Origin: Pedobacter sp. Leaf250
GTDB lineage: Bacteria; Bacteroidota; Bacteroidia; Sphingobacteriales; Sphingobacteriaceae
DNA: 64,000 nucleotides
Reading direction: 5' to 3'
Assembly: GCF_920984735.1 (NCBI RefSeq)
Contig: NZ_CAKLBU010000019.1
Location: 1-64,000 of the forward strand
A program made the translations under genes and the position numbers. Position 1 is the stretch's first letter; every line of letters starts with the position of its first letter. Under the pieces are notes generated by a model that did no database searches, was not told where the DNA came from, and saw only the letters and a program-made list of their open reading frames with translations. Shown in pieces: positions 26,021-34,575 of this stretch.

Positions 26021-27093
26021 TGTCTCCTACAGCAATTGACCCACAGCCTACGAATGTAAAGGTGGTCTATTATGGTAATTTGTTGTCTCAACAGGTAGCC
26101 GATCACATTGGCGATCATTTCAAAAATCTAGATTTTATTGCTGATTTTGATAGTTATATTCAAGCGCAAACCTTTTTAAGCTTGCCAGATATGATCATGA
26201 TTGAGGTGGATGGAAATGATAAGTGTTTCGAGCAGGTATCTCTTATCCGCAATCATCCTGTATTGAAAAGATTAATTATTGTATTAATCGGGACTGTTGA
26301 GAGCAGCATTTACAGGAGAAAATCGTTGATGCTCAAAGTAAATGATTATTATATCTTTCCTTTTCCCAAGCAGGATTTTATATACAGGATCAATTTCTTA
26401 TTAAAATTTAAGTCTATTCAGCCCAGTATGCTGGAGCTTAGCACTGTAATGGAAGATAGGTATCAAATGCCTTTATCGAAGCGTATTTTTGATATTGTAG
26501 TTTCAGGAACTGCACTATTCTTCTTATCTCCGTTTTTTATCCTCGTAGCCATACTTGTTAAATTGGAGTCGAAAGGTCCGGTTGTTTATAAAAGCAAAAG
26601 AGTGGGTGCTGGTTACCGAATTTTTGATTTTTACAAGTTTAGATCCATGCGTAGTGATGCTGATAAAATGATCGATCAGCTATCTGGCCTTAATCAATAT
26701 GCAAATGAAGGTGGAAAGAATGGAAAATCGGCTTTTGTTAAATTTTCAAATGATCCGCGAATTACCCGGGTAGGAAAGTTTTTAAGAAAAACGAGTATTG
26801 ATGAGTTGCCTCAGCTTGTTAATGTTTTAATGGGTGATATGTCTCTTGTAGGCAACAGGCCCTTACCGCTTTATGAGGCCGAACAACTAACTACAAATAA
26901 ATGGTCTACCCGTTTTAATGGTCCTGCTGGATTAACTGGCCTATGGCAAATTAGTCGCCGAGGAAAGAAAGACATGTCGGAAAGTGAACGCAAAGAATTG
27001 GATAACTATTACGCCAATAACTATTCTATTTTATTAGATTTTAAAATTATTCTCAAAACATTACCTGCACTAATCCAGAAAGAAGATGTGTAG
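26020..27093 (+). CDS. polyprenyl-phosphate priming sugar transferase with N-terminal receiver-like domain
   Basis: 357 aa. Residues 150-357 are a bacterial sugar transferase (WcaJ/PglC-like core): a reentrant/membrane segment at about 153-180, YKSKRVGAGYRIFDFYKFRSMR, DELPQLVNVLMGDMSLVGNRPLP and the LWQISRRG ending. The enzyme moves a sugar-phosphate from a UDP-sugar to undecaprenyl phosphate, the first membrane step of EPS repeat synthesis. Unusually, residues 10-130 look like a receiver domain (PDMIMIEVDGND, then FPFPKQDF) in place of the N-terminal helices of WcaJ. Its phospho-acceptor position appears to be Glu. Confidence 0.85.
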   Translation: MSPTAIDPQPTNVKVVYYGNLLSQQVADHIGDHFKNLDFIADFDSYIQAQTFLSLPDMIMIEVDGNDKCFEQVSLIRNHPVLKRLIIVLIGTVESSIYRRKSLMLKVNDYYIFPFPKQDFIYRINFLLKFKSIQPSMLELSTVMEDRYQMPLSKRIFDIVVSGTALFFLSPFFILVAILVKLESKGPVVYKSKRVGAGYRIFDFYKFRSMRSDADKMIDQLSGLNQYANEGGKNGKSAFVKFSNDPRITRVGKFLRKTSIDELPQLVNVLMGDMSLVGNRPLPLYEAEQLTTNKWSTRFNGPAGLTGLWQISRRGKKDMSESERKELDNYYANNYSILLDFKIILKTLPALIQKEDV

Positions 27094-27114
27094 TATTTAT
27101 TAAATATATTCAGT

Positions 27115-27795
27115 ATGAAATCCTATCTTTTCCCAATAATAATCTGCATACTTTTTCTAAATAGCAAAGTAAACGCTCAAGAAACAGTTATTGCTTCAGT
27201 TAATCAAAGCGATGTAGAAAAATACATCGCCTTGGCAAAAAAAAACTACGCTAAGCGAAAAGTTCAAGAAGCTACAAGTGAAAGTTTTAAGCAAGACATT
27301 AATGTAGCAAAAATGTCTTACTTAGACTTATTTGGAGCTTCCTACATTTATCGTCCACCAGGAAAAACTGTAATTGATCCAATCAATCCATATAATGTTA
27401 ATGGATTTCAGTTAGGTGTGAACTTCAATCTTGGTTCGTTTTTACAGAAACCCTTTAATGTTAAAAAGGCTAAAGCCAATTATATGATTGCAAAGTTTCA
27501 GCAATTAGATTTCGATAACGAGTTGGTGGTAGAAGTAAAGAAAAGATATTATGATTATCTGCAGCAAAAGAGCCTACTTAAAGTGTACACTAAAAGCGCT
27601 CAGGATAGTAAAGGTGTTGCCGAGAGTGCAAGATATAGGTTTGAAAAAGGGCAGGTAACGTTAGATGTATACAATGAATCACGTATTGCACAAACTTCGG
27701 CTATGTCTTTACAAATACAAACCGAGTCTGACTTTTTAAAGGCGAAAGATTTATTTGAGGAAATTATTGGCCAAGAGTTGGCTGATGTTAAATAA
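27115..27795 (+). CDS. short TolC-like outer-membrane/periplasmic protein
   Basis: 226 aa with a signal peptide (residues 1-21, ending VNAQ). The middle and C-terminal parts are long amphipathic helices resembling one TolC/OEP repeat (NVKKAKANYMIAKFQQLDFDNELVVEVKKRYYDYLQQKS, ARYRFEKGQVTLDVYNESR, the latter with the common A..RYxxGxxxxxxxxxAR pattern). TolC proteins usually have two such repeats over 400 or more residues, so this is about half-length. The likely role is as an accessory to EPS export at the envelope. Confidence 0.6.
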   Translation: MKSYLFPIIICILFLNSKVNAQETVIASVNQSDVEKYIALAKKNYAKRKVQEATSESFKQDINVAKMSYLDLFGASYIYRPPGKTVIDPINPYNVNGFQLGVNFNLGSFLQKPFNVKKAKANYMIAKFQQLDFDNELVVEVKKRYYDYLQQKSLLKVYTKSAQDSKGVAESARYRFEKGQVTLDVYNESRIAQTSAMSLQIQTESDFLKAKDLFEEIIGQELADVK

Positions 27796-27807
27796 CTTAT
27801 ATAATTA

Positions 27808-29946
27808 ATGGATATTAAATCATTTTTTAAGCTTATTAAAAATTATAAGTGGATACTCATTGGTACACCAATTTTAGTGGGAATAATTGCATTTCTTTTG
27901 GTTAAAAGAATGCCTAAGCAATACTATTCAGAGTCGCAAATTTCAACAGGATTACTAGATCCATCCAAAAAAGTAATCAGTAATCAAACTGTAGATTTTT
28001 TTGCTGTCAATCAACAGTTTGCTAATATTATTGAAAAGTTTGGCATGAAAAGAATGATCAATACCTTAAGCTATAACTTGATAATACATGATTTAAGTAA
28101 TCTGAAACGTTCTTTTAGAGATCATTCTAGTCAATTAATACCTTCTGATAAAGCCAGTCGTGGTGAAATTATTCGCTTATTAAAGGAAAAATTAGCAACC
28201 CAATCATTGCTAACATTAGCAGATAATAATGGTAAATATAAGATTTATGATTTGGCAGAAAGCATGGGTTATGGCGAAGAGGCTCTGAGAAATAAATTGG
28301 AAATATCACATGCTGGCAATAGCGATTTGATCACCATTGCATTTATATCGGAGAATCCAAATCTATCTGCTTTTGTGGTTAATTGTTTGAGTGCAGTTTG
28401 CATCAATACTTATAGTGCTGATGTATCAACAAACCAAAGTAATGCCGCAGCTCTATTAGATTCTCTACTAAAGGTTAAAGAGTTCGATATGAATACTAAA
28501 AATGCCTCTCTATCATCTTTTAAGAAAACTAAAGGGGTGCTTAATCTTAATGAGCAATCTGCTACGGTCTATAATGAAATTACTAAATACGAAAGTCAAC
28601 GAGCTGATGTAGCAAGAACAATTGCTTCGAACCAGGCAGCTATCAGAATTATTATTGGTAAGTTAAATGGTAATGATGCTTTTATTGCGGGTAGCAGTAA
28701 TGTCGATAACAGAATAATTGTTGGTTTAAAGCGGCAATTAGAGGCTGCTAATAATGCATTTATTGATGGGGGATTTAAAGCTTCTGGACAAAAAAAGATA
28801 GATTCATTAAATAGATTAATATCAGCAAAAAGCAATGCCAACTCTGACGATAATTTGCTGGATCCTCGAACATCCAAACAAACATTGGTGCAGCAAAAAT
28901 TAGATTTAGAAATTGCCTTACAACAAGCAAAAAGTAGTATAAGTACTATTGATAGGGCTTTAAGTACGTTAAGGAGCAGGTATGCAAGCATGGTACCTTA
29001 CGATGCAGATATTCAAAATTATGAGCGTGATGCTGACATTGCAACCAAAGAGTATATGGCTGCATTAGATCAATACAATCAAAGTAAAACAAACAAAACT
29101 TTGGGATTGCACTTGAAAGTAGAGCAGGCTGGATTACCAGGCAAGCCTGAAAAATCTAAAAAAGCACTTTATGTGATAGGATCTAGCTTTGGAGGTTTTG
29201 CATTTTGTTTTGGAATTTTATTTTTATTGGTGTTGTTAGACAAAAAAATTACTGATGCTGATCACTTACGCTTACTCACCAAATCAGAAGTTGTAGGAGG
29301 TTTTGGTAAGATTACCAATGATGAGCGAAACCCAAGTTTCATTTGGAATAAGGAAAGTAGCGGAAACGCTCATGAAAAGTATAAAAATGATATTCGATCT
29401 CTTCGCTTTGAATTGCTCAAAAAATTAGATGATGATAATCAACAAATATTAGGAATCTCCAGCTTATCTCCTAAAGAAGGAAAAACTCAATTGGCTTATA
29501 ATTTGGCTTACTCATTTGCTATGGTAGGCAGAAAAACTTTGTTAATTGCTGATGAACTTCCTTTGGTAACATCGTCCCAAAAGCAAATCGCACATCCTCA
29601 AAGTTTTCAAAATTTTATTGCTAAAAGAGAGTTGCAAACGGAAGACTTGATTACGATTATGACTAAGAATGCAGCTAAAGGATCCTTATTAGAGACACAA
29701 AGTTTAAATAATTTAAAAAGTGCATTTGAAGAACTGAAATTACAATTTGATAATATTGTTATCGATATTAACAGTTTGCAAGATTTGAATATCACGAAGG
29801 AGTGGTTAACTTTTGTAGACAAAAGTGTATTGGTTTTTAAATCAGGAAATACCATTTCGGCTGATCAACTTAAGCTTATTACTTATATTAAACATCAAGA
29901 AACATTTGCAGGTTGGGTATTTTATCAGGCTTTAGCAGCTTCTTAA
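27808..29946 (+). CDS. Wzz/GumC-like polysaccharide copolymerase with degenerate BY-kinase domain
   Basis: 712 aa. A Wzz domain with membrane spans at about residues 15-34 and 452-476 encloses a long periplasmic coiled region. The cytosolic C-terminus resembles a bacterial tyrosine kinase ATPase: Walker A SPKEGKTQ (about 555), but the Walker A' motif reads LLIADELP instead of LLIDADLR, so the key Asp is displaced. Walker B-like NIVIDIN is present. The C-terminus ends FYQALAAS without the Tyr cluster that BY-kinases autophosphorylate. It is therefore probably a structural copolymerase controlling chain length, not an active tyrosine kinase. Confidence 0.82.
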   Translation: MDIKSFFKLIKNYKWILIGTPILVGIIAFLLVKRMPKQYYSESQISTGLLDPSKKVISNQTVDFFAVNQQFANIIEKFGMKRMINTLSYNLIIHDLSNLKRSFRDHSSQLIPSDKASRGEIIRLLKEKLATQSLLTLADNNGKYKIYDLAESMGYGEEALRNKLEISHAGNSDLITIAFISENPNLSAFVVNCLSAVCINTYSADVSTNQSNAAALLDSLLKVKEFDMNTKNASLSSFKKTKGVLNLNEQSATVYNEITKYESQRADVARTIASNQAAIRIIIGKLNGNDAFIAGSSNVDNRIIVGLKRQLEAANNAFIDGGFKASGQKKIDSLNRLISAKSNANSDDNLLDPRTSKQTLVQQKLDLEIALQQAKSSISTIDRALSTLRSRYASMVPYDADIQNYERDADIATKEYMAALDQYNQSKTNKTLGLHLKVEQAGLPGKPEKSKKALYVIGSSFGGFAFCFGILFLLVLLDKKITDADHLRLLTKSEVVGGFGKITNDERNPSFIWNKESSGNAHEKYKNDIRSLRFELLKKLDDDNQQILGISSLSPKEGKTQLAYNLAYSFAMVGRKTLLIADELPLVTSSQKQIAHPQSFQNFIAKRELQTEDLITIMTKNAAKGSLLETQSLNNLKSAFEELKLQFDNIVIDINSLQDLNITKEWLTFVDKSVLVFKSGNTISADQLKLITYIKHQETFAGWVFYQALAAS

Positions 29947-29959
29947 CACAAAGCCAAAC

Positions 29960-31237
29960 ATGCAGAAAAGCTTATTATTCGTTCTTTTAGTTTATTGCTT
30001 TATATTCGGATTTCTATTTCGTGAAATTGGAAGCTTACCGTACGGATTTTTTGTAGAAGGTTTAATAGTTTTGGTTATTATTACGGTGGCAATTAATGCA
30101 CCACAATCCTTTTTTAAGGGTATTAATAATGATTTATTTTACTGTTTGTTAATTTGGTTTGGTGTAAGTTTACTGGAAGCCCTTAACCCTGAAGCGAGTA
30201 TAATAGGTTGGGTAGCAGAATTAAGGAGTATTGCTTTATATCCATTTATCATCACTTGGCTTAGTTTGATTATATTCAAATCACAGAAAGATTTAAATCT
30301 TTTCCTGGTTATAATCATTTCGTTTTCAGTTTTGGCAACTCTAAATGGAATCAAACAATTGTTTTTTGGACTCTCGGCTGGCGAAAATGAATTTTTGCAG
30401 GCAAATGCTGCGACACACTTACTGTGGGGTAGATTAAGAGTTTTCTCTTTTTATACTGATGCAGGACAGTTTGGGGCATCTCAGGCACATATTGGTTTAG
30501 TGGCACTTATTCTATCTTTTGGAGAAATGAAAGCTTGGAAAAGATTAGCCTTATTAAGCGCTTCTGCTTTTTGCATTTACGGAATGCTTATTTCAGGAAC
30601 AAGAGGAGCGCTTTTCGCTTTACTGGCTGGAGGAGTTTTTGCTATCTTTTTAAGCAAGAATTTTAAGGCAATGCTGCTTGGAAGTGCATTGGCAGCATTT
30701 TTTGTAGGTATTTTAATGTTCACGCATATTGGCGATAATAACTATCAGATTTATAGGTTACGAACAGCACTTAACCCCGAAGATGCCTCGCTAAATGTAA
30801 GATTGATAAACCAGCAAAATTTAAGAAAATATATGGAAAGCCGCCCATTTGGTGGTGGTTTAGGTAGTTTAGGATACAATGGTATGCTTTACAACGGCGG
30901 AACCTATCTTTCTTCTTTTCCGCCAGACAGTTTATTCGTAAAAATTTGGGCGATGTACGGTGTGGTAGGCCTAACCATTTGGTTCGCCATTATGATGTTC
31001 ATTTTAGGAAAGTGTTGTGGTATTACCTGGATGATACAAAACAAGCAACTCAGAATAAAACTTATCGCCTTAACTGCAGGTTTTGGAGGGATTTTATTTT
31101 GTAGTTATGGTAATGAGGTAATGAATACCATGCCTTCGGCCATTGTTGTGTACTTGTCTTGGGCATTTATTTATAGATCCCCTCAAATGGATATGGAAAG
31201 AAATCTTCTGCCACTTAAAGAACATTTAACTATTTAA
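29960..31237 (+). CDS. Wzy/O-antigen-ligase-like polymerase
   Basis: 425 aa polytopic membrane protein with about eleven to twelve spans. A large periplasmic loop lies near residues 265-325, with ISGTRGALFALLAGG (about 213-227) and RPFGGGLGSLG near the loop end, as in the Wzy_C/O-antigen ligase family. It would polymerise or ligate lipid-linked repeat units on the outer face of the inner membrane. It follows the copolymerase gene by 13 bp, the usual pairing of Wzz- and Wzy-type functions. Confidence 0.85.
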   Translation: MQKSLLFVLLVYCFIFGFLFREIGSLPYGFFVEGLIVLVIITVAINAPQSFFKGINNDLFYCLLIWFGVSLLEALNPEASIIGWVAELRSIALYPFIITWLSLIIFKSQKDLNLFLVIIISFSVLATLNGIKQLFFGLSAGENEFLQANAATHLLWGRLRVFSFYTDAGQFGASQAHIGLVALILSFGEMKAWKRLALLSASAFCIYGMLISGTRGALFALLAGGVFAIFLSKNFKAMLLGSALAAFFVGILMFTHIGDNNYQIYRLRTALNPEDASLNVRLINQQNLRKYMESRPFGGGLGSLGYNGMLYNGGTYLSSFPPDSLFVKIWAMYGVVGLTIWFAIMMFILGKCCGITWMIQNKQLRIKLIALTAGFGGILFCSYGNEVMNTMPSAIVVYLSWAFIYRSPQMDMERNLLPLKEHLTI

Positions 31238-31238
31238 T

Positions 31239-31343
31239 ATGCCTTTTGAAATATTTGTTTTCCCAGGTGTTATCTGTTTAATATATGCCTTTTTTAAGGC
31301 TACTAATAATATAAAATCGCAAAAGCCTCATCATGATGACTAG
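31239..31343 (+). CDS. small membrane protein (34 aa) between polymerase and glycosyltransferase genes
   Basis: 34 codons, ATG 31239 just after the polymerase stop and TAG at 31341-31343. It overlaps the start of the next gene (ATG 31333) by 11 bases, which would couple translation. A hydrophobic segment (EIFVFPGVICLIYAFFK, residues 4-20) is followed by a polar tail ending in PHHDD. No homologue is recognised. Its tight fit in the operon supports reality. Confidence 0.55.
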   Translation: MPFEIFVFPGVICLIYAFFKATNNIKSQKPHHDD

Positions 31344-32499
31344 TATTTTGAATTTTTTATGGATTTTTTTGCAAATTTTAATTGGCTACAATTTAGTGCT
31401 GCCATTGTTCATGGTATTCTTCTCTTTATTTGTCGCTAAGAAATCAAAATTGATAAGCACAAATAAATCATTTGATTACGCAATTATTGTTACCGCTTAT
31501 GAACAAACTGGATTTTTGAATCAAGTTGTGGCTTCATTACTTCAATTAAATTACGAGAATTATATAATATATGTAGTTGCAGATAATTGTGATATTACTG
31601 GCCTAGCACTTCCTTCCGATAAAGTAATTCTGCTTAAACCACCGCATACTTTGGCAAGTAATATTAAATCGCACCATTTTGCAATCAATAATTTTATTAA
31701 AAATCATGATATCATTACGATTATTGATAGCGATAACCTTACTCATTCTGAATATATAAATGAATTAAATGTTTTTTTTGATCAAGGTTATGAAGCTGTT
31801 CAAGGGTTAAGGGCAGCAAAAAATCTGAATACCACCTATGCCTGTTTGGATGCTGCTCGTGACTTATATTATCATTTCTATGATGGCGAATTGCTTTTTA
31901 AACTAGGCTCATCTGCAACATTATCCGGATCAGGAATGGCTTTTGAATCTAGGCTATATCAAGAATGCATTGCAAAAATAGATCCTGCTGGTGCTGGCTT
32001 TGATAAAGTGCTTCAGGCACAAATATTAGTGAAAAATAAACGCATAGCTTTTGCTGAGAATGCAATGGTTTATGATGAAAAAACTACTAATTCAACTCAA
32101 TTGGTAAATCAAAGGGCCCGATGGATTAATACATGGTTTCGTTTCTCAAAATTTGGTATCACCATCATTAATCAAAGTCTTAAAAACTGGAGTGTAAATC
32201 AATTCTTATTTGGGTTGATTTTGTTAAGGCCACCCTTATTTATTTTTTTAATCTTATCTGTTTGCTTTTTTTTAATTAATCTAGCCATTGGTAGTATGGG
32301 TGCAGTATTATGGTTTATAGCCATTCTTGTTTTTATTATCGGTTTTGTTATTGCACTATTAAGGCAACCTATCGATGCAAGAATTTATAAATCTTTGATT
32401 GGTATCCCTAAGTTTATTTATTACCAAATTATTTCGCTTATCCATTCTAAAAACGCAAATAGAAGGTCTGTAGCTACCAAACATATCATTAATCCATAA
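31333..32499 (+). CDS. membrane-bound GT2 glycosyltransferase
   Basis: 388 aa. Processive-type layout: an N-terminal span (residues 8-32), a GT-A domain with AIIVTAYEQ (about 50-58) and the DSD motif (IIDSDN, about 135-140), the acceptor/product QRARW motif (about 257-261) and two or three C-terminal spans (about 288-345). Resembles cellulose synthase-like GT2 enzymes, so transfer occurs at the cytoplasmic membrane face. Donor sugar unknown. The start could be ATG 31333 or 31336; both overlap the 34-aa gene. Confidence 0.85.
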   Translation: MMTSILNFLWIFLQILIGYNLVLPLFMVFFSLFVAKKSKLISTNKSFDYAIIVTAYEQTGFLNQVVASLLQLNYENYIIYVVADNCDITGLALPSDKVILLKPPHTLASNIKSHHFAINNFIKNHDIITIIDSDNLTHSEYINELNVFFDQGYEAVQGLRAAKNLNTTYACLDAARDLYYHFYDGELLFKLGSSATLSGSGMAFESRLYQECIAKIDPAGAGFDKVLQAQILVKNKRIAFAENAMVYDEKTTNSTQLVNQRARWINTWFRFSKFGITIINQSLKNWSVNQFLFGLILLRPPLFIFLILSVCFFLINLAIGSMGAVLWFIAILVFIIGFVIALLRQPIDARIYKSLIGIPKFIYYQIISLIHSKNANRRSVATKHIINP

Positions 32500-32509
32500 C
32501 GAGCAAAAC

Positions 32510-33718
32510 ATGGAAAATTTAGATATTATTATTGTTGGGCAACAAGGATGGGATACTGAAATCGGAAGCAATTGCAAAAACATAGCCGAAGAATTTTCAA
32601 AAAACAACCGTGTGCTCTATGTTAATCCTCCTCTTGATCGTATTACTAGGTGGCGTGAACCCGATAGCGATTTGGTAAAAAGTAAAATGTCGGTTATTTC
32701 TGGCGATAAACCAGTATTAAACCAGGTGAAAGATAATCTGTACGTATTGGATTGTGATTGTTTAATCGAATCTATTAACTGGTTACCTTCTGGTTGGCTT
32801 TACAATCGCCTTAATAAATTAAATAATAAAAGAATTTTTACGGCTGTCAATCGTGCCATTGAGCACATAAATTTCAAAGTAGATGTTTTATTCAATGATA
32901 GCGATATGTTTAGAAGCTTTCATTTAAAAGCATTGCTCAAGCCAAAATTGAGTATATATTACTCTCGTGATAACATGCTCGCTACAAGTTATTATAAAAA
33001 GCACGGTTCGAAACTCGAACCTCAAATTATAGCGCAGAGCGATTTATGTTTTACCAATTCGAAGTATTTAGAAAGCTATTGCAGAAAATACAATGCCAAC
33101 TCATTTAACGTAGGCCAAGGTTGTGATTTTGCTTTGTTCGATGCTTTTGAATTGAACCCTGTTGTTGCTAAGTTGGATAATATTCCACATCCACGTATTG
33201 GTTATGTAGGTGTATTAACATCTGCCCGCTTGGATATTTCGATCATTAATGACATCGCTGAAGCAAAACCAGAATGGAGTATTGTTTTAGTAGGGCCAGA
33301 AGATGCTACTTTTCAGGAAAGTAAGCTTCACCAAAAGGCTAATATTCATTTTATTGGCGCTCAACCCGTTACTGAATTGCCGAACTACATCAATGAATTT
33401 GATGTATGCTTTAATCCTCAATTAATGAACGATTTAACCATTGGTAATTACCCGCGAAAAATTGATGAATATTTAGCTTTAGGCAAACCTACAATTGCGA
33501 CTAAAACAGAGGCTATGGAACCTTTTAATCATCATGTGGTACTGGCCGATGGTGTTGAAAGTTATATTAATGGCATTCAAAAGTTATTAAATGAGCATAG
33601 TGAGGTTAGCGCAAGCGAAAGAAAATCATTTGCCCGATCGCACACTTGGGGCAATTCGGTAGCACTGATGTATAGATTTATAAAAAAAACTAAAATCTCC
33701 TTATATGAAAATCGCTAA
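32510..33718 (+). CDS. GT-B glycosyltransferase (GT4/TuaH-like)
   Basis: 402 aa, no membrane span. N-terminal IIIVGQQGWDTEIGSNCKNIAEEFS resembles TuaH-type enzymes of acidic wall polymers; the C-terminal half has IGYVGVLTSARLDISIINDIA (about 227-247), and the nucleotide-sugar region NYPRKIDEYLALGKPTIATKTEAMEPF (about 315-341), including the EX7E-like pattern. It likely adds a sugar to the lipid-linked intermediate on the cytosolic face. It overlaps the next gene by 14 bases. Confidence 0.8.
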   Translation: MENLDIIIVGQQGWDTEIGSNCKNIAEEFSKNNRVLYVNPPLDRITRWREPDSDLVKSKMSVISGDKPVLNQVKDNLYVLDCDCLIESINWLPSGWLYNRLNKLNNKRIFTAVNRAIEHINFKVDVLFNDSDMFRSFHLKALLKPKLSIYYSRDNMLATSYYKKHGSKLEPQIIAQSDLCFTNSKYLESYCRKYNANSFNVGQGCDFALFDAFELNPVVAKLDNIPHPRIGYVGVLTSARLDISIINDIAEAKPEWSIVLVGPEDATFQESKLHQKANIHFIGAQPVTELPNYINEFDVCFNPQLMNDLTIGNYPRKIDEYLALGKPTIATKTEAMEPFNHHVVLADGVESYINGIQKLLNEHSEVSASERKSFARSHTWGNSVALMYRFIKKTKISLYENR

Positions 33719-34574
33719 CATCATAATGGCCTATAAAAATCCGCAGCAGATCATGATGATGTTAAATGCTATGGAATATCCTAATTTTGATTTTTATATT
33801 CATGTTGATAAAAAAGTTGACATCAAGGATTTTCTATATCTTCAGGATCTGCCAAATGTATATTTTATAAGCAATAGAACAGTGTGCAATTGGGGTGGAT
33901 TTCAATTTGTTACAGCGATTTTTAAGTCTTTAGATGAGGTAATTCAAAAAAATATCAACTACGAATTTTATAACTTGTTAAGTGCACAAGACTATCCAAT
34001 AAAGCCAATGAACATCATTGCAGATTTCTTTAAGGATAATATTGGCAAAAGTTTTATATCCTATGATATGGAAGGTAATGAGCAATGGTGGGCACATGCC
34101 AAATCAAGATATGAAACCTATCATTTTACCGATTTTAAGTTTAGGGGAAAGTATTTTCTTCAACGTTTGATCAATTACGTTACGCCAAAACGGAAATTTC
34201 CAATCTCTGCAAAATTGTATGGTACCTGCGTTTCTAGCTGGTGGTCTATTTCAAAAAATGCTGCAGTTTACCTGAATGATTATGTTAAAAATAACGACAA
34301 GTTAATGCGCTTCATGAAGTACACCTGGGCTGCTGATGAGTTTTTAATCGCAACGTTATTGATGAACTCGCCACACCAAAAGTATATAGTAAATAATAAT
34401 TTAAGAATGATTACCTGGGAAGATTCCTTACCTAATCCAATCATATTGACAACCAAAAATTTCGATGCCATTTCTGAATCGAAAATGTTTTTTGCTAGGA
34501 AATTTGATATTGCTGTAGATCGAGAAATCTTAATCGAAATTGATCAAAAGCTTTTAACCAATACCTTGGTATAA
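33705..34574 (+). CDS. GT14-like (core-2/I-branching type) beta-glycosyltransferase
   Basis: 289 aa. The pattern resembles GT14 branching enzymes: MAYKNPQQIMMMLNAM, FYIHVDKKVD (about 29-38), NRTVCNWGGFQFVTA (about 55-70), FYNLLSAQDYPIK (about 88-100), and WWSISKNAAVYL (about 178-189). In animals such enzymes add beta-1,6-GlcNAc branches; bacterial relatives are found in polysaccharide loci and may add GlcNAc or xylose side residues. It overlaps the preceding GT gene by 14 bases, indicating coupled translation. Confidence 0.82.
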   Translation: MKIANIIMAYKNPQQIMMMLNAMEYPNFDFYIHVDKKVDIKDFLYLQDLPNVYFISNRTVCNWGGFQFVTAIFKSLDEVIQKNINYEFYNLLSAQDYPIKPMNIIADFFKDNIGKSFISYDMEGNEQWWAHAKSRYETYHFTDFKFRGKYFLQRLINYVTPKRKFPISAKLYGTCVSSWWSISKNAAVYLNDYVKNNDKLMRFMKYTWAADEFLIATLLMNSPHQKYIVNNNLRMITWEDSLPNPIILTTKNFDAISESKMFFARKFDIAVDREILIEIDQKLLTNTLV

Positions 34575-34575
34575 A

